Source: Geobacter sp. (GTDB taxonomy: Bacteria; Desulfobacterota; Desulfuromonadia; Geobacterales; Geobacteraceae). Taken from it: DNA of 64,000 nt. Below are positions 55,453 to 63,551 of this stretch, piece by piece. Positions within the stretch are counted from its first letter, which is position 1. Each line of letters opens with the position of its first letter. Location: NCBI GenBank assembly GCA_016177775.1, contig JACOUQ010000003.1, forward strand, positions 161,872 through 225,871, read 5' to 3'. A program made the translations under genes and the position numbers. Below the pieces are notes generated by a model, which made no database searches, had not been told where the DNA came from, and worked only from the letters and a program-made list of their open reading frames with translations.

Positions 55453-55926
55453 TTAAAAGAACCTCGCCCCACTCTTCAGGTCCGCTACGCTGATAACCAC
55501 TTTTCCGCCAACCTGGCTGCTCGGGAGGTAGGAGGGGTTGCAGCCGCCTATTGCGTGGGGGCCGATCCGGTCGATGGCGAACTTCTTACCGCAGTTCTTG
55601 CAGAGCATGGCGTCACCCTGCTGCTCGTACCCCTTCTTCTCCCGGAAGCAGACGTCGCAGGCGTCGAAGGCTGTCCTTACGGCACCATCGCTCCCCTTCA
55701 CAATAAAGAAATCGAGATTCTTCCCACCATCCGCAAAGCGATAGAAATGCGCCTTGCCGTCGGCAACCGCGGAAAGTTGGATGCTTACCGCGCCGTTTTG
55801 CGGCTTCACCTTCTCATGCTTGCCGAAACCGGGGATGTTCAGGGCGAACACCCCACCGGCGAGAACCGCGATGACCGCGACGACGATAACTGCCAGCCTG
55901 ATTTTTCCGTTCCCTGCCTTGCTCAT
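55453..55926 (-). CDS. DUF2318 membrane-anchored protein
   Basis: 157 residues from the ATG 55924-55926. A membrane helix (about 9-32) leads to a periplasmic domain with CDVCFREKKGY and CKNCGKKFA, two Cys pairs typical of DUF2318, and GGCNPS further on. In Campylobacter, a DUF2318 protein lies with a MacB-type transporter next to the p19 iron-uptake system; here neither p19 nor Ftr1 is present. A redox or metal role is inferred. Confidence 0.78.
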   Translation of the reverse strand: MSKAGNGKIRLAVIVVAVIAVLAGGVFALNIPGFGKHEKVKPQNGAVSIQLSAVADGKAHFYRFADGGKNLDFFIVKGSDGAVRTAFDACDVCFREKKGYEQQGDAMLCKNCGKKFAIDRIGPHAIGGCNPSYLPSSQVGGKVVISVADLKSGARFF

Positions 55927-55950
55927 CATTCTCTCCTTGCCTGCCGTGGA

Positions 55951-56343
55951 TTATTTGTTGCAGCATGCACAGCCCGGCTTTTGCGCCGTTGCCGCCCCAC
56001 CTGCGATTTTCTGATACTGCTCGGGGGAAAGTACCCCCATCACCCTGCTGCCATAACCGATGCCGGTCACCTGTTCCGCGAACACTTCCGGGCGCTGGGC
56101 CTTGGAATCATAGCCCACGACCACGACCCCCTGGTCCACATCCACCTTGACCGATGCTACACCCTTTTCCTTCTGCAGCACCCGGCTGATCTTGTACGAG
56201 CAGGAGCCGCAGGTCATGCCGCTGGTCTTCAGCACCGCATAGCTGTCGGCAGAGGCGCGCACCCGCACGGTGAATGCAAAGGCGACCAGGACGACCGCGA
56301 TGCCCCCGATCAGCAAGATGTTAAGTATTTTTCTCTTTGTCAT
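55951..56343 (-). CDS. Heavy-metal-associated (HMA) domain protein, membrane-anchored
   Basis: 130 residues. A membrane helix (about 9-28) leads to an HMA fold with GMTCGSC (about 43-48) that binds copper(I) or mercury(II), and a C-terminal CACCNK motif. It is the first gene of the HMA-DUF2318-ABC operon and could pass metal to, or sense it for, the transporter. It ends 22 bp before the DUF2318 gene. Confidence 0.82.
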   Translation of the reverse strand: MTKRKILNILLIGGIAVVLVAFAFTVRVRASADSYAVLKTSGMTCGSCSYKISRVLQKEKGVASVKVDVDQGVVVVGYDSKAQRPEVFAEQVTGIGYGSRVMGVLSPEQYQKIAGGAATAQKPGCACCNK

Positions 56344-56679
56344 GACTTGAGCCCCCCTTTGGGCCGAATGAAACCGTTACCGTAACTATTCAATCTCCAT
56401 ACCAATGTCATCACCTCCGCAATCCCTTGATAATCCGGCATTTGCTGAATCGTGTTCAGCGTTTCGCAATTCGGATTGTTGAATATTGCCCGATTGGATG
56501 TGGAATATTCGACAAACCAGCGAGCAGATATTGCCCGAGGAACGGAAACCACCCGAAATTTATGGGAGTTTTAAACCGGCCCTCTTTGGCGTGCGGCTTG
56601 CAAAACTCCATTTCGTTGATTGGGCGCACTCTGCTACCCTCCTGGCGAGTGCGCCATTTTTTTCCATAAGGTCGTCAAC
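56344..56679. other. Divergent intergenic region between HMA operon and M23 gene
   Basis: 336 bases. Two GAATATT motifs occur (about 56478 and 56508, GGAATATTCGACA). Near the right end lies a strong hairpin (see the terminator at 56622). Promoters for the leftward HMA operon must lie here, but no -35/-10 pair is convincing. Confidence 0.5.
56622..56663 (+). terminator. Terminator-like hairpin before the M23 gene
   Basis: GGCGCACTC...GAGTGCGCC forms a nine-base-pair stem with a run of seven T on the plus strand. No plus-strand gene precedes it. It resembles the hairpin at 59738 in sequence. Confidence 0.65.
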
Positions 56680-57264
56680 ATGAAGAAATCAATCCTGATA
56701 ATCCTGCTATTGATCGGAGCCCTGACAGCAGAGTCCCATGCAGACCTCACCCTGCCGGTTGACGGCACCATCACATCCGGCGTGGGTTGGAGGCTCGACC
56801 CCTTCGGGAGCGGCAAATTCGCTTTCCACCGGGGGATAGACATCGCGACTCCGACCGGCACCCCTGTCCGCGCCACCCGCAATGGTCGAGTGGTCCATGC
56901 CGGGAATCGCAGCGGCTACGGCATAACGGTCATCATCCAGCACGACAACAGTGACAGGACCCTTTACGGTCATAACTCCTCCCTTGCCGTCAAGCAGGGA
57001 GAGCAGGTCGTGGCAGGGGCAATCATCGCATATTCCGGGAATACCGGCAGGTCCACAGGCCCGCATGTTCATTACGAGCTTCTGCCGGGAGGGAAGTCAA
57101 CGGGGGATGGCATGCTCGTCAAAGCGATCAGGGAGCCGAAACCTTTGGCTGGCGCGAACATGCGCCGTAGCGAGGAGAAGGTACTGGATGATGCCGTGGG
57201 CTCGATCATGGAGAAAATCCGTGGTGGCGGGGTGCTTGCTGGAGGGGTCGGGCAAGGGGGATAA
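56680..57264 (+). CDS. M23-family periplasmic metallopeptidase
   Basis: 194 residues with a signal peptide (about 1-21, ESHAD). Zinc-site motifs are HRGID (54-58) and HVHYE (about 135-139). LytM-type enzymes cut peptidoglycan cross-links; those lacking the coiled-coil domain often activate amidases. The start is ATG 56680. It lies 85 bp before the selenoprotein gene. Confidence 0.87.
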   Translation: MKKSILIILLLIGALTAESHADLTLPVDGTITSGVGWRLDPFGSGKFAFHRGIDIATPTGTPVRATRNGRVVHAGNRSGYGITVIIQHDNSDRTLYGHNSSLAVKQGEQVVAGAIIAYSGNTGRSTGPHVHYELLPGGKSTGDGMLVKAIREPKPLAGANMRRSEEKVLDDAVGSIMEKIRGGGVLAGGVGQGG

Positions 57265-57349
57265 AGCATTCCGGCGACTTTTGTATTACGCGATAAGTGC
57301 GTTACAATTGGATCAGAACTGACAACCTTTCACAAATGTTGGTGACCGG

Positions 57350-58183
57350 ATGATCTCTGAACGCTGGAAAAACCGCATCCTCGCCAGGGTGTTCACCGCA
57401 TTCCCTTCCCTTGCCGCGCAGTGGGGGAAAAGGCTGGAGATGCACGGGGGGGGTATACCATGGGCTGTACCGGCCAAGCCGCTGCAGGAGGCGGTTATCG
57501 CCCTGGTGACCACCGGCGGGGTCCAACTGACCAGCCAGACTCCATTCGACATGACCGACCCAAACGGCGACCCCACCTTCCGTGAGGTGCCTGTCTACAC
57601 GCCACGCGAGCGTCTCGCAATAACCCACGACTATTATGACCACCGTGACGCTGAAAAGGACCTGAACCTGGTTTTCCCTGTGGAGAGGTTAAAGGAGATG
57701 GTTGGAGCGAAAGCGCTGGGAACGCTCCACAGGACCGCCTTCAGCTTCATGGGGCACATCGACGGCCCGCACTTGAAGACTCTGCGTGAAAAGAGCGCAC
57801 CGGAGGTGGCGAAGAAACTGGCCGAGGCCAAGGTGGACTATGCGCTGCTAGTCCCTGCCTGAGGGGGGTGCAATCGGTCCGTGGGACTGATAGCGCGGGA
57901 AATCGAAAGAGAGGGGATACCGACCGTCTCGCTCTCCATTGTTCGCGAGGTTACGGAAAAGGTACCGCCGCCGAGGGCGCTTTTTCTTCACTTCCCCTTC
58001 GGGCATGCCCTCGGCGAGCCTGGCGCCGTCAATCAGCAACTCACCGTCCTCTATCTCGCCTTTCGCCTCCTCTTCGAGGCAGACCGGCCGGGAACTATCC
58101 GGGATTCGCAGTTGCGCTGGAAAAGTGAGACCTATGCGCCTACCGATTGGGAGGCGTTCAGGAGGCTTGGGCCGGCGGAATAA
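57350..58183 (+). CDS. Selenoprotein of the glycine/sarcosine/betaine reductase B-like family, Sec-171
   Basis: 277 residues when the TGA at 57860-57862 is read as selenocysteine. Up to the TGA the frame ends VDYALLVPA; beyond it continues in the same frame GGCNRSVGLIAREIEREG, so the motif is U-GG-C, a UxxC redox centre. A hairpin right after the TGA fits a bacterial SECIS element (next entry). If TGA is treated as a stop, two truncated proteins result. The family homologues with cysteine at this place (CxxC) are known. The function is probably redox, but the substrate is unknown. The start ATG 57350 follows a weak site. Confidence 0.82.
57860..57891 (+). promoter_or_regulatory. Bacterial SECIS element (UGA plus hairpin)
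   Basis: TGA at 57860-57862, followed by ATCGGTCC (57873-57880), loop GTG and GGACTGAT (57884-57891). The eight pairs include one G-U, and the loop starts 21 bases after the T of the TGA, within the 16-37-base spacing seen in bacterial SECIS hairpins. It would be read by SelB. Confidence 0.75.
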
Positions 58184-58202
58184 CTCGGCCTCATTTCCAG
58201 TT

Positions 58203-58348
58203 AATCCCTTCTCCCTAAGGACCCAACTGCGGGCCTAAAGGAGAAGGTGGCCGAAGGCCGGATGAGGGGGTAGCTGTCACGATCAATCAACTATATCCCC
58301 CTCACCCTGACCCTCTCCTTTAGGCCCGCTATTTGGGTCCTCAGGGAG
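58203..58348. repeat. Large inverted intergenic repeat
   Basis: Arms of about 30 bases (around CCTAAGGACCCAACTGC and, inverted, GGGTCCTCAGGGAGAGGGA), with an inner GGTGGCCGAAGGCCGGATGAGGG unit. Related units recur at 60045 and 63722. It lies between convergent genes and encodes the tail of the HD-GYP protein. Confidence 0.7.
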
Positions 58349-59320
58349 AGGGAACTGTTGCGTCTTTTCCGCATATCGCTCCCGTATCCTCCCCCACTCG
58401 GCAGAATCAACCTTCCCGAAAACCTCGACAACAGCGGGGTCGAAATCGCTCCCGCTCTTCTCCCTTATGACACGCGCTGCCTCGTCGTAACCCTCCGCCG
58501 AATGGTACGGTCTGTTGGAAGTTAGGGCATCAAAGGCATCGGCCACTGCGAACAGACGCGCACCTATCGGTATTTCCTCCCCTTTGAGCCCGCGAGGGTA
58601 GCCGCTGCCGTCAAAACGCTCGTGGTGGTCGTGGACGATCTCCGCCGCCTCGCGCAGAAAGTCGATCCGCTGCAAAAGCCGGAACCCTTCGTCCGGATGC
58701 CTGCGCATCTCCTCCCATTCGGCATCCGAGAGCCCGGACGGCTTCAAGAGAATATGATCGGGAACAGCGATCTTCCCCACGTCGTGCAGAAGCGCACCCA
58801 AACCGATCACGCTCCTCGCCTCTTCCGGCACGCCGTACCTATCGGCCAGAAGAAGCGTATAGTCCCTTACCCGCTGGGAATGAAGACGGGTATTCCTCTC
58901 CCGCATGTCCAGTGCCGAAACCAGGGCTACAAGCGTTTCCTCGTTGGCCCTGGCGACCTTCGCCATGAGGGAGCGCTGCCGGTCGAAAAGCCAGCCGGGA
59001 ACCAGCCCCACAACCCAGAAGCTCGCCAGCTCCCCCAACTGGTTCGCCTGCTCCATGTAGTTGCCGGGCCAGTCAAGAAACGCGTGAATGGTGAATGCGG
59101 CGCTGACAACGGCAGTCGTCCAGATGGCCCCGCGCAGCCCGAACCAGGCGGCCGCCATGACCGGGGGGAGAAAGTATAGCTTGCGCAGGATGATGTGTAT
59201 CTTGTGGGAGGTGTGCGGCTCGGTGGGGATCAGGAAGTGGAATAAGGAGACAATGAGGATTAGAAACACCAGAACGGCTGCTTTGGCATTATTCCCTTTC
59301 AGAGCAGTATCCTTTCCCAT
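58283..59320 (-). CDS. Membrane HD-GYP phosphodiesterase
   Basis: 345 residues. Three to four membrane helices occupy the first 110 residues. The HD-GYP domain has LLHDVGKIAVPD and HHERFDGSGYPRGLKGEEI (about 190-270). It is expected to hydrolyse cyclic di-GMP at the membrane. The last ~20 residues (PNSGPKGEGQGEGD) are encoded by the intergenic repeat, so the natural end was probably earlier. Confidence 0.88.
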   Translation of the reverse strand: MGKDTALKGNNAKAAVLVFLILIVSLFHFLIPTEPHTSHKIHIILRKLYFLPPVMAAAWFGLRGAIWTTAVVSAAFTIHAFLDWPGNYMEQANQLGELASFWVVGLVPGWLFDRQRSLMAKVARANEETLVALVSALDMRERNTRLHSQRVRDYTLLLADRYGVPEEARSVIGLGALLHDVGKIAVPDHILLKPSGLSDAEWEEMRRHPDEGFRLLQRIDFLREAAEIVHDHHERFDGSGYPRGLKGEEIPIGARLFAVADAFDALTSNRPYHSAEGYDEAARVIREKSGSDFDPAVVEVFGKVDSAEWGRIRERYAEKTQQFPLPEDPNSGPKGEGQGEGDIVD

Positions 59321-59356
59321 GGCAAAAACCTTTCCGGACGATTCCCTTCAAGAATA

Positions 59357-59430
59357 GCACCCTTCAGGGATTTTTCCCGAATACGCGGTACAATTCAAAC
59401 TGAAGAATATTCTACAGCCTGCTGTTGGAT
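59357..59430. promoter_or_regulatory. Conserved intergenic motif copy (AGCACCCT...GCGGTACAATT)
   Basis: A stretch of about 40 bases at 59357-59397 (AGCACCCTTCAGG ... ATACGCGGTACAATT) resembles 63605-63648 (AGCACCCTCCATGG ... ATATGCGGTACAATC), and a shorter match at 57291-57309 (GCGTTACAATT). It lies between divergent HD-GYP and YHS genes. TACAAT could be a -10 box pointing right. Confidence 0.45.
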
Positions 59431-59575
59431 ATTCCCATTTCTCCCTGTATCAGGAAACTTCCTGCACCAAAACCCATTGATATTTCAAACATTTCAAATT
59501 TGGCCTGCACCTTGCTGATATTCCGGCAAGATACAACTGGAGCCGTAGTGGTTCAATGTTATTCAGGAGGGAAAC

Positions 59576-59728
59576 ATGGAGATCGTAAGAGACACTGTCT
59601 GCGGTGAGTTGATTGCTTGGGAAAATGCCGCAGGGGTCCTCCCCTATCAGGGAAAACTCTACTATTTCTGTTGCAGGAAGTGCTACGAAAAGTTCCGCCG
59701 GTCCCCGGCTCGCTTTGCGGACAAATGA
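59576..59728 (+). CDS. YHS-domain protein, 50 residues
   Basis: A single YHS domain: DTVCGELI at the N-terminus, YQGKLYYFCCRKCYEKF in the middle and PARFAD at the end. These cysteines bind a metal, and small YHS proteins accompany copper transporters. CAGGAGGG precedes the ATG. A terminator follows 9 bp after the stop. Confidence 0.82.
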   Translation: MEIVRDTVCGELIAWENAAGVLPYQGKLYYFCCRKCYEKFRRSPARFADK

Positions 59729-59737
59729 CGAAACCTT

Positions 59738-59787
59738 GGGCGCACCCTGTTTTTGAATACTCCTTTGTTGGGGTGCGCCATTTTTTT
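59738..59787 (+). terminator. Rho-independent terminator after the YHS gene
   Basis: GGCGCACCC and GGGTGCGCC form a nine-base-pair stem followed by ATTTTTTT. Confidence 0.8.
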
Positions 59788-59825
59788 AAATTGAATCCGA
59801 TTTAAACATAACTACAGGAGGCAGC

Positions 59826-59993
59826 ATGAAAAAGATGTTTTTGGCAATTCTTATCCTCGGGACCTTGTCCCTTTTCTCCGGATGCGCGGTTATCGACTTC
59901 CTGGACGGAAAACATCTGGACCATAACCGCGGTTATGACCAGCCGCAATATGGCGGTGGAAGCTCAGGCGGCCACAGCGGCCATTCCCATTAA
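59826..59993 (+). CDS. Small His-rich lipoprotein
   Basis: 55 residues. The signal peptide ends in a lipobox FSGC (about 16-19), and the tail ends GGHSGHSH, a metal-binding cluster. It resembles the lipoprotein at 60173. A copper-chelating role in the periplasm is inferred from composition and from the multicopper oxidase nearby. Confidence 0.65.
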   Translation: MKKMFLAILILGTLSLFSGCAVIDFLDGKHLDHNRGYDQPQYGGGSSGGHSGHSH

Positions 59994-60044
59994 ACATGAA
60001 GCAAAGGAGGCGGTAATAAAGAGCAACTTCCAAAATATTACCAC

Positions 60045-60135
60045 CCCCGACCCTTTAGGCCCTTGGGTCCTCCTAAAATAGGAGGGGAGCAAACTCCCCC
60101 TCCTTGGTTAGGAGGGGGCTGGGGGGTGGTCGAGA
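60045..60135. repeat. Intergenic inverted repeat
   Basis: Contains TTAGGCCCTTGGGTCCTCCTAAAATAGGAGG and CTCCCCCTCC...GGAGGGGGC. It shares the core TTAGGCCC/GGGTCCT with the repeat at 58203. It separates the two small lipoprotein genes. Confidence 0.55.
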
Positions 60136-60172
60136 AAGCTGAAGTTACTCAGAAGTGAGGAAAGGAGGATTT

Positions 60173-60331
60173 ATGAAAGGGCTTTTTACTCTGGTGCTCG
60201 TTATTGGCCTGCTTTCAACCCTGAACGGATGCATGGCGATGATGCACGGAGATCACATGGGGCACCATGCGCCCTCGGATGACGATAATAGCCATGATGC
60301 CGACGAGCAGAACGGCGGCCATTCCCATTAG
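60173..60331 (+). CDS. Small His/Met-rich lipoprotein
   Basis: 52 residues. Lipobox LNGC (about 16-19), then a Met/His-rich stretch (MAMMHGDHMGHH) and a HSH tail. Met and His of this kind bind copper(I) and copper(II). The gene has AAAGGAGG before its ATG and looks like a diverged paralogue of the gene at 59826. Confidence 0.65.
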   Translation: MKGLFTLVLVIGLLSTLNGCMAMMHGDHMGHHAPSDDDNSHDADEQNGGHSH

Positions 60332-60428
60332 GAATCATCGTAAAGCGTGATTACAGGCCCGGAAGGAGGTGAAAATTCAAAGGGACTTTGGTTTCAATTA
60401 CTGACATTAAATTACAGAGGAGAGGAAA

Positions 60429-60473
60429 ATGAAAAGGATTTTCAGAGTATTCGCAGAGAGCCTCCCTATTTAA
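60429..60473 (+). pseudogene. Truncated 14-residue start of a gene
   Basis: ATG at 60429 with GAGGAGAGGAAA upstream, followed by MKRIFRVFAESLPI and a stop that overlaps the end of the oxidase gene. It is likely the beginning of a gene whose rest has been lost. Confidence 0.3.
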
Positions 60474-61737
60474 CCTTCCACGCCACAGTCCCCTCGGGAT
60501 GCCGGTACCACCCCGGGTCCTCGTCGTAACTCTTCAGGTCGTCCCTCACCTTGACGACCGTGAACATCCCTCCCATTTCCATATTGCCGAATGGACCCGT
60601 GCCGGTCATCATCGGCAGGGTGTTAGCCGGCCCCTCCATGTGTGCGATGTGCTCTGAATGCTCCGCCATGCCGGTTTCACCCATGGCCATATAGCCGGGG
60701 AGCAGCGCCCTGATCCGCTCCTCCAGCCCCTTCTGGCTCGCACCGAGGAGGTTGGGGACGTTGTGACCCATGGCGTTCATGACATGGTGCGACTTGTGGC
60801 AGTGGAATGCCCAGTCGCCGGGGTTGTCGGCAATGAACTCGATGTCGCGCGTGGCCCCCACCGGGACGAGAACAGTGGTTTCGGGCCACCGGGCCGATCC
60901 GGGTATCCTGCCGCCGTCGGTGGCGGCGATCCAGAACCGGTGGCCGTGGATGTGGATCGGGTGCTCATCCATGCTCAGGTTGCCGAGCCGGATGCGGACC
61001 CGGTCGCCGGTTTTGACGACCAGGGGGGCGATGCCAGGGAAGACCCGGCTGTTGAAGGTGAACATGTTGAAATCGAGCATTACTGCCGGGTCTGGGCGGT
61101 AGGTGCCGGGATGCACCGCCCATTCGTGCAGCATTATGGCGAAGTCGCGGTCGACGGCGGACTCCTCCGGTTGCCGGGGGTGGACGATGAAGAGCCCCAT
61201 CATGCCGACCGCAATCTGGACCATCTCGTCGGCGTGGGGGTGGTACATGAAGGTGCCGTGCTGACGTAGCGTGAACTCATAGGCGTAGGTTTCCCCCGGC
61301 TTGATGTGGGGCTGGTTCAGGCCGCCAACCCCGTCCATGCCGTTCGGGACGAAGATCCCGTGCCAGTGGATAGTGGTGTGCTCGGGCAGCCGGTTGGTGA
61401 CGAGAATCCTGACCCGGTCTCCCTCCACAGCCTCTATGGTAGGACCAGGAGTGAGGCCGTTATAACCCCAGCACTTCACCGTCATGCCGGGGGCGAACTC
61501 CCGCTCCACCGGCTCGGCGATCAGGTGGAACTCCTTGACGCCGTTTTTCATGGCCCATGGCAGGGTCCCGCCGTTGGGGGTGACCACCGGAAGGTACGGC
61601 CTGGCGCGGTTCCCCTTCTTCCCCGGTTTCAATTCGCCGCGACGCTCGGCGGCCTCGCCTCGTTCCCCCGTCAGAAGGGCTGCTCCGCCGGCAAGGGCTG
61701 CGGCAGTGGAGATGAGCATGTCGCGGCGTGAGATCAT
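60466..61737 (-). CDS. Multicopper oxidase
   Basis: 423 residues with a Tat-like signal peptide (SRRDML, then a hydrophobic stretch). Copper ligands are visible as HWHG (about 124), HPHAD, HPIHIHGHRF and HCHKSH...MGH (C-terminal part). It would oxidise copper(I) or a phenolic substrate outside the cytoplasm, using oxygen. The Met-rich tail (GMAEHSEHIAHMEGPAN, MMTG) is typical of CopA-type copper-resistance oxidases. Last gene of the operon begun by the lipoprotein at 63551. Confidence 0.9.
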   Translation of the reverse strand: MISRRDMLISTAAALAGGAALLTGERGEAAERRGELKPGKKGNRARPYLPVVTPNGGTLPWAMKNGVKEFHLIAEPVEREFAPGMTVKCWGYNGLTPGPTIEAVEGDRVRILVTNRLPEHTTIHWHGIFVPNGMDGVGGLNQPHIKPGETYAYEFTLRQHGTFMYHPHADEMVQIAVGMMGLFIVHPRQPEESAVDRDFAIMLHEWAVHPGTYRPDPAVMLDFNMFTFNSRVFPGIAPLVVKTGDRVRIRLGNLSMDEHPIHIHGHRFWIAATDGGRIPGSARWPETTVLVPVGATRDIEFIADNPGDWAFHCHKSHHVMNAMGHNVPNLLGASQKGLEERIRALLPGYMAMGETGMAEHSEHIAHMEGPANTLPMMTGTGPFGNMEMGGMFTVVKVRDDLKSYDEDPGWYRHPEGTVAWKVK

Positions 61738-61755
61738 GGCGCTGTTCCTCTCTCG

Positions 61756-63210
61756 TCAGTGGTGGATGTGCTCTTCATGCCGCGGCTCGACTTCCTTGCC
61801 GTCCTCAGCCGGAGCCGGAGCCGGAGTCGGAGGAGGCTCGTTATCCATCGTGTCGGGAAGCCTGCCGCCGACAGCCCGCTGAAGGTCGGCGCGGGCCGTC
61901 CAGTAGCCGGTGACAGCGGCGAGGTATTCCTCGTAGGCGTCGAACTCCTGCTGTTTCGCAGCCAACAGGCCGAAGGCCCCCACGAGCATGTAGTTGTACT
62001 CCCGCTGGGTAAGGTCGACGATCCGCTCCCTGAGGGGGATCACGGTGATCCGGTAATGCTCGGCGAGACGGCGGAAATGAATCAGCCGATCACGCCGCTC
62101 CCGGACCTCCGAACGGATGTCGATGGCCAGCGCGGTGATTTCGGCGATCTCCTTCCTGAGAAGGGCTTCCTCGCGGGCGATTCTCGCCTGGCGCTGGTCG
62201 AAGATGGGAAGCTCCAGTAAGAGGGACGGCCCCGCTACCCATTGCCCATCGGTATCCCGCTCGGCAGTAACGCCAATTTCTCCCTCCAGGAAATAACGCC
62301 ACTCGCGGGTTATGCCGAGGGTACGCGCCGCGATATCCAGCTTTTTACGAGCCGCTGCCAGGTCGTAACGGTTGCTGACGGCGAGCGTTTCGAGTTGCTC
62401 GAAGGAGATTTCTTCCCCCGGCAGGTCGGGGAGCTTCTCCGGCAGCCGCCAGCCCACTCTTTCGCCCCATACCCCCATGAGACGGTTGAGACGCTCGCGC
62501 TTCTCCCGTAGCGCCGCCTCGCTCCGTGCCAGGGCAACCCTGGCCTGATCAAAAAGATTCAATTCACGCGCCAGCCCCAGGTCGCTCAGATTGCCGGCGG
62601 CGTGAATGCGTCGGGCAAGTTCCAACGACGCCTCGGCTGACTCGGCGATCAGCCTCCGGACCGACGACGCCTGGTGGGCGCCAAGGGCCTCGTAGTAGGC
62701 CTGGCGGGTCTCGGCCGCCAATTTCAGCACCTTCCCCGAAACGCGGAACTTGGCCCGCTCGAACTCGTCTTCCGCAAGTAGCTTGCGAGCAGGGAGGAGG
62801 AGGATGTCGACGAAGTCCTGCGCCGCCTCGAATTTCAAGCTGAGCCCGGATGGTGGCCGGTCCGGAAAGCGCACTGTAGAGAAGAGTACGGGGTTGTGCA
62901 GAAGCCCTGCCTGAACCAGCTCCGCCTGGGAAACTCCGAGCTCCTCATATTCGCCCTGAAGGGCGGGATTGGCAAGGAGCGCCACCTGTACCGCACCTTC
63001 GGCGGAAAGCTCTTCCTTCAGAAGCTCGTCGATCTCCCTGGAAACTTCCTCGTCTTCCTGGGTAGAGCGGTTCCAGTGGACACGCTGCTCTTCCCGCGCT
63101 GACACAAGGGTCTCCACGTCGCCAAACCCCGCCTCGCGCGGCACAGAAGCACAGCCGGACGCCATGAGCAGCAGCGCAAGAATAAGGTGCGCTTCGACCC
63201 GGCCTTTCAT
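61756..63210 (-). CDS. TolC-family outer-membrane efflux protein
   Basis: 484 residues. Signal peptide with lipobox ASGC (about 17-20), then two long helical regions with the OEP repeat pattern (ALLANPALQGEYEELGVSQAEL and ESLDLARR...). It is the porin of a metal efflux system such as CusC. The Pro-Ala-rich tail and HEEHIHH end are His-rich. It lies 18 bp before the oxidase and overlaps the lipoprotein gene by 4 bp. Confidence 0.85.
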   Translation of the reverse strand: MKGRVEAHLILALLLMASGCASVPREAGFGDVETLVSAREEQRVHWNRSTQEDEEVSREIDELLKEELSAEGAVQVALLANPALQGEYEELGVSQAELVQAGLLHNPVLFSTVRFPDRPPSGLSLKFEAAQDFVDILLLPARKLLAEDEFERAKFRVSGKVLKLAAETRQAYYEALGAHQASSVRRLIAESAEASLELARRIHAAGNLSDLGLARELNLFDQARVALARSEAALREKRERLNRLMGVWGERVGWRLPEKLPDLPGEEISFEQLETLAVSNRYDLAAARKKLDIAARTLGITREWRYFLEGEIGVTAERDTDGQWVAGPSLLLELPIFDQRQARIAREEALLRKEIAEITALAIDIRSEVRERRDRLIHFRRLAEHYRITVIPLRERIVDLTQREYNYMLVGAFGLLAAKQQEFDAYEEYLAAVTGYWTARADLQRAVGGRLPDTMDNEPPPTPAPAPAEDGKEVEPRHEEHIHH

Positions 63211-63551
63211 CGCCTCTCCCCCTCTTCCGTGGCTCCGCCCTCCCCGTGACTGCCATGATTCATCTCGCCCCCCTTCTCATCATCCATGCGCATGTCATCC
63301 ATCCGCATATCCTCGTCCGTTTGGCCGGGTGGACGTTCATGCCGGTGTTCGTGGGGCTCCGCGGGGAGAGAAGGGACTGAAGAAACCGGAAGGGGCGCAA
63401 ATGGGTCGGGAAAAGGAACGAAAGGCGCTTCTGCTGCCGATGGATTGGCCGGATGGCGGTCCGGCAGAACGACTCGTACGCTTTCGCCTGTACAGCCCGC
63501 AAGCAGGGCAAACAGGGCTGTAATGGCAATGGAAGGGCAACGACGTATCAT
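63207..63551 (-). CDS. His/Met-rich lipoprotein of the copper operon
   Basis: 114 residues from ATG 63551. Lipobox LAGC (about 17-20), a proline-rich middle (PFVPFPDPFAPLP) and a C-terminal Met/Asp/His segment (MRMDDMRMDDEKGGEMNHGSHGE) able to bind copper. First gene of the operon, directly after the conserved motif and repeat at 63.6-63.9 kb. Confidence 0.7.
   Translation of the reverse strand: MIRRCPSIAITALFALLAGCTGESVRVVLPDRHPANPSAAEAPFVPFPDPFAPLPVSSVPSLPAEPHEHRHERPPGQTDEDMRMDDMRMDDEKGGEMNHGSHGEGGATEEGERR

Noticed and set aside
57881..58183. A separate 100-residue gene starting at GTG 57881
   Set aside because: It is in frame with the preceding gene across a TGA and is best explained as the C-terminal part of the selenoprotein.
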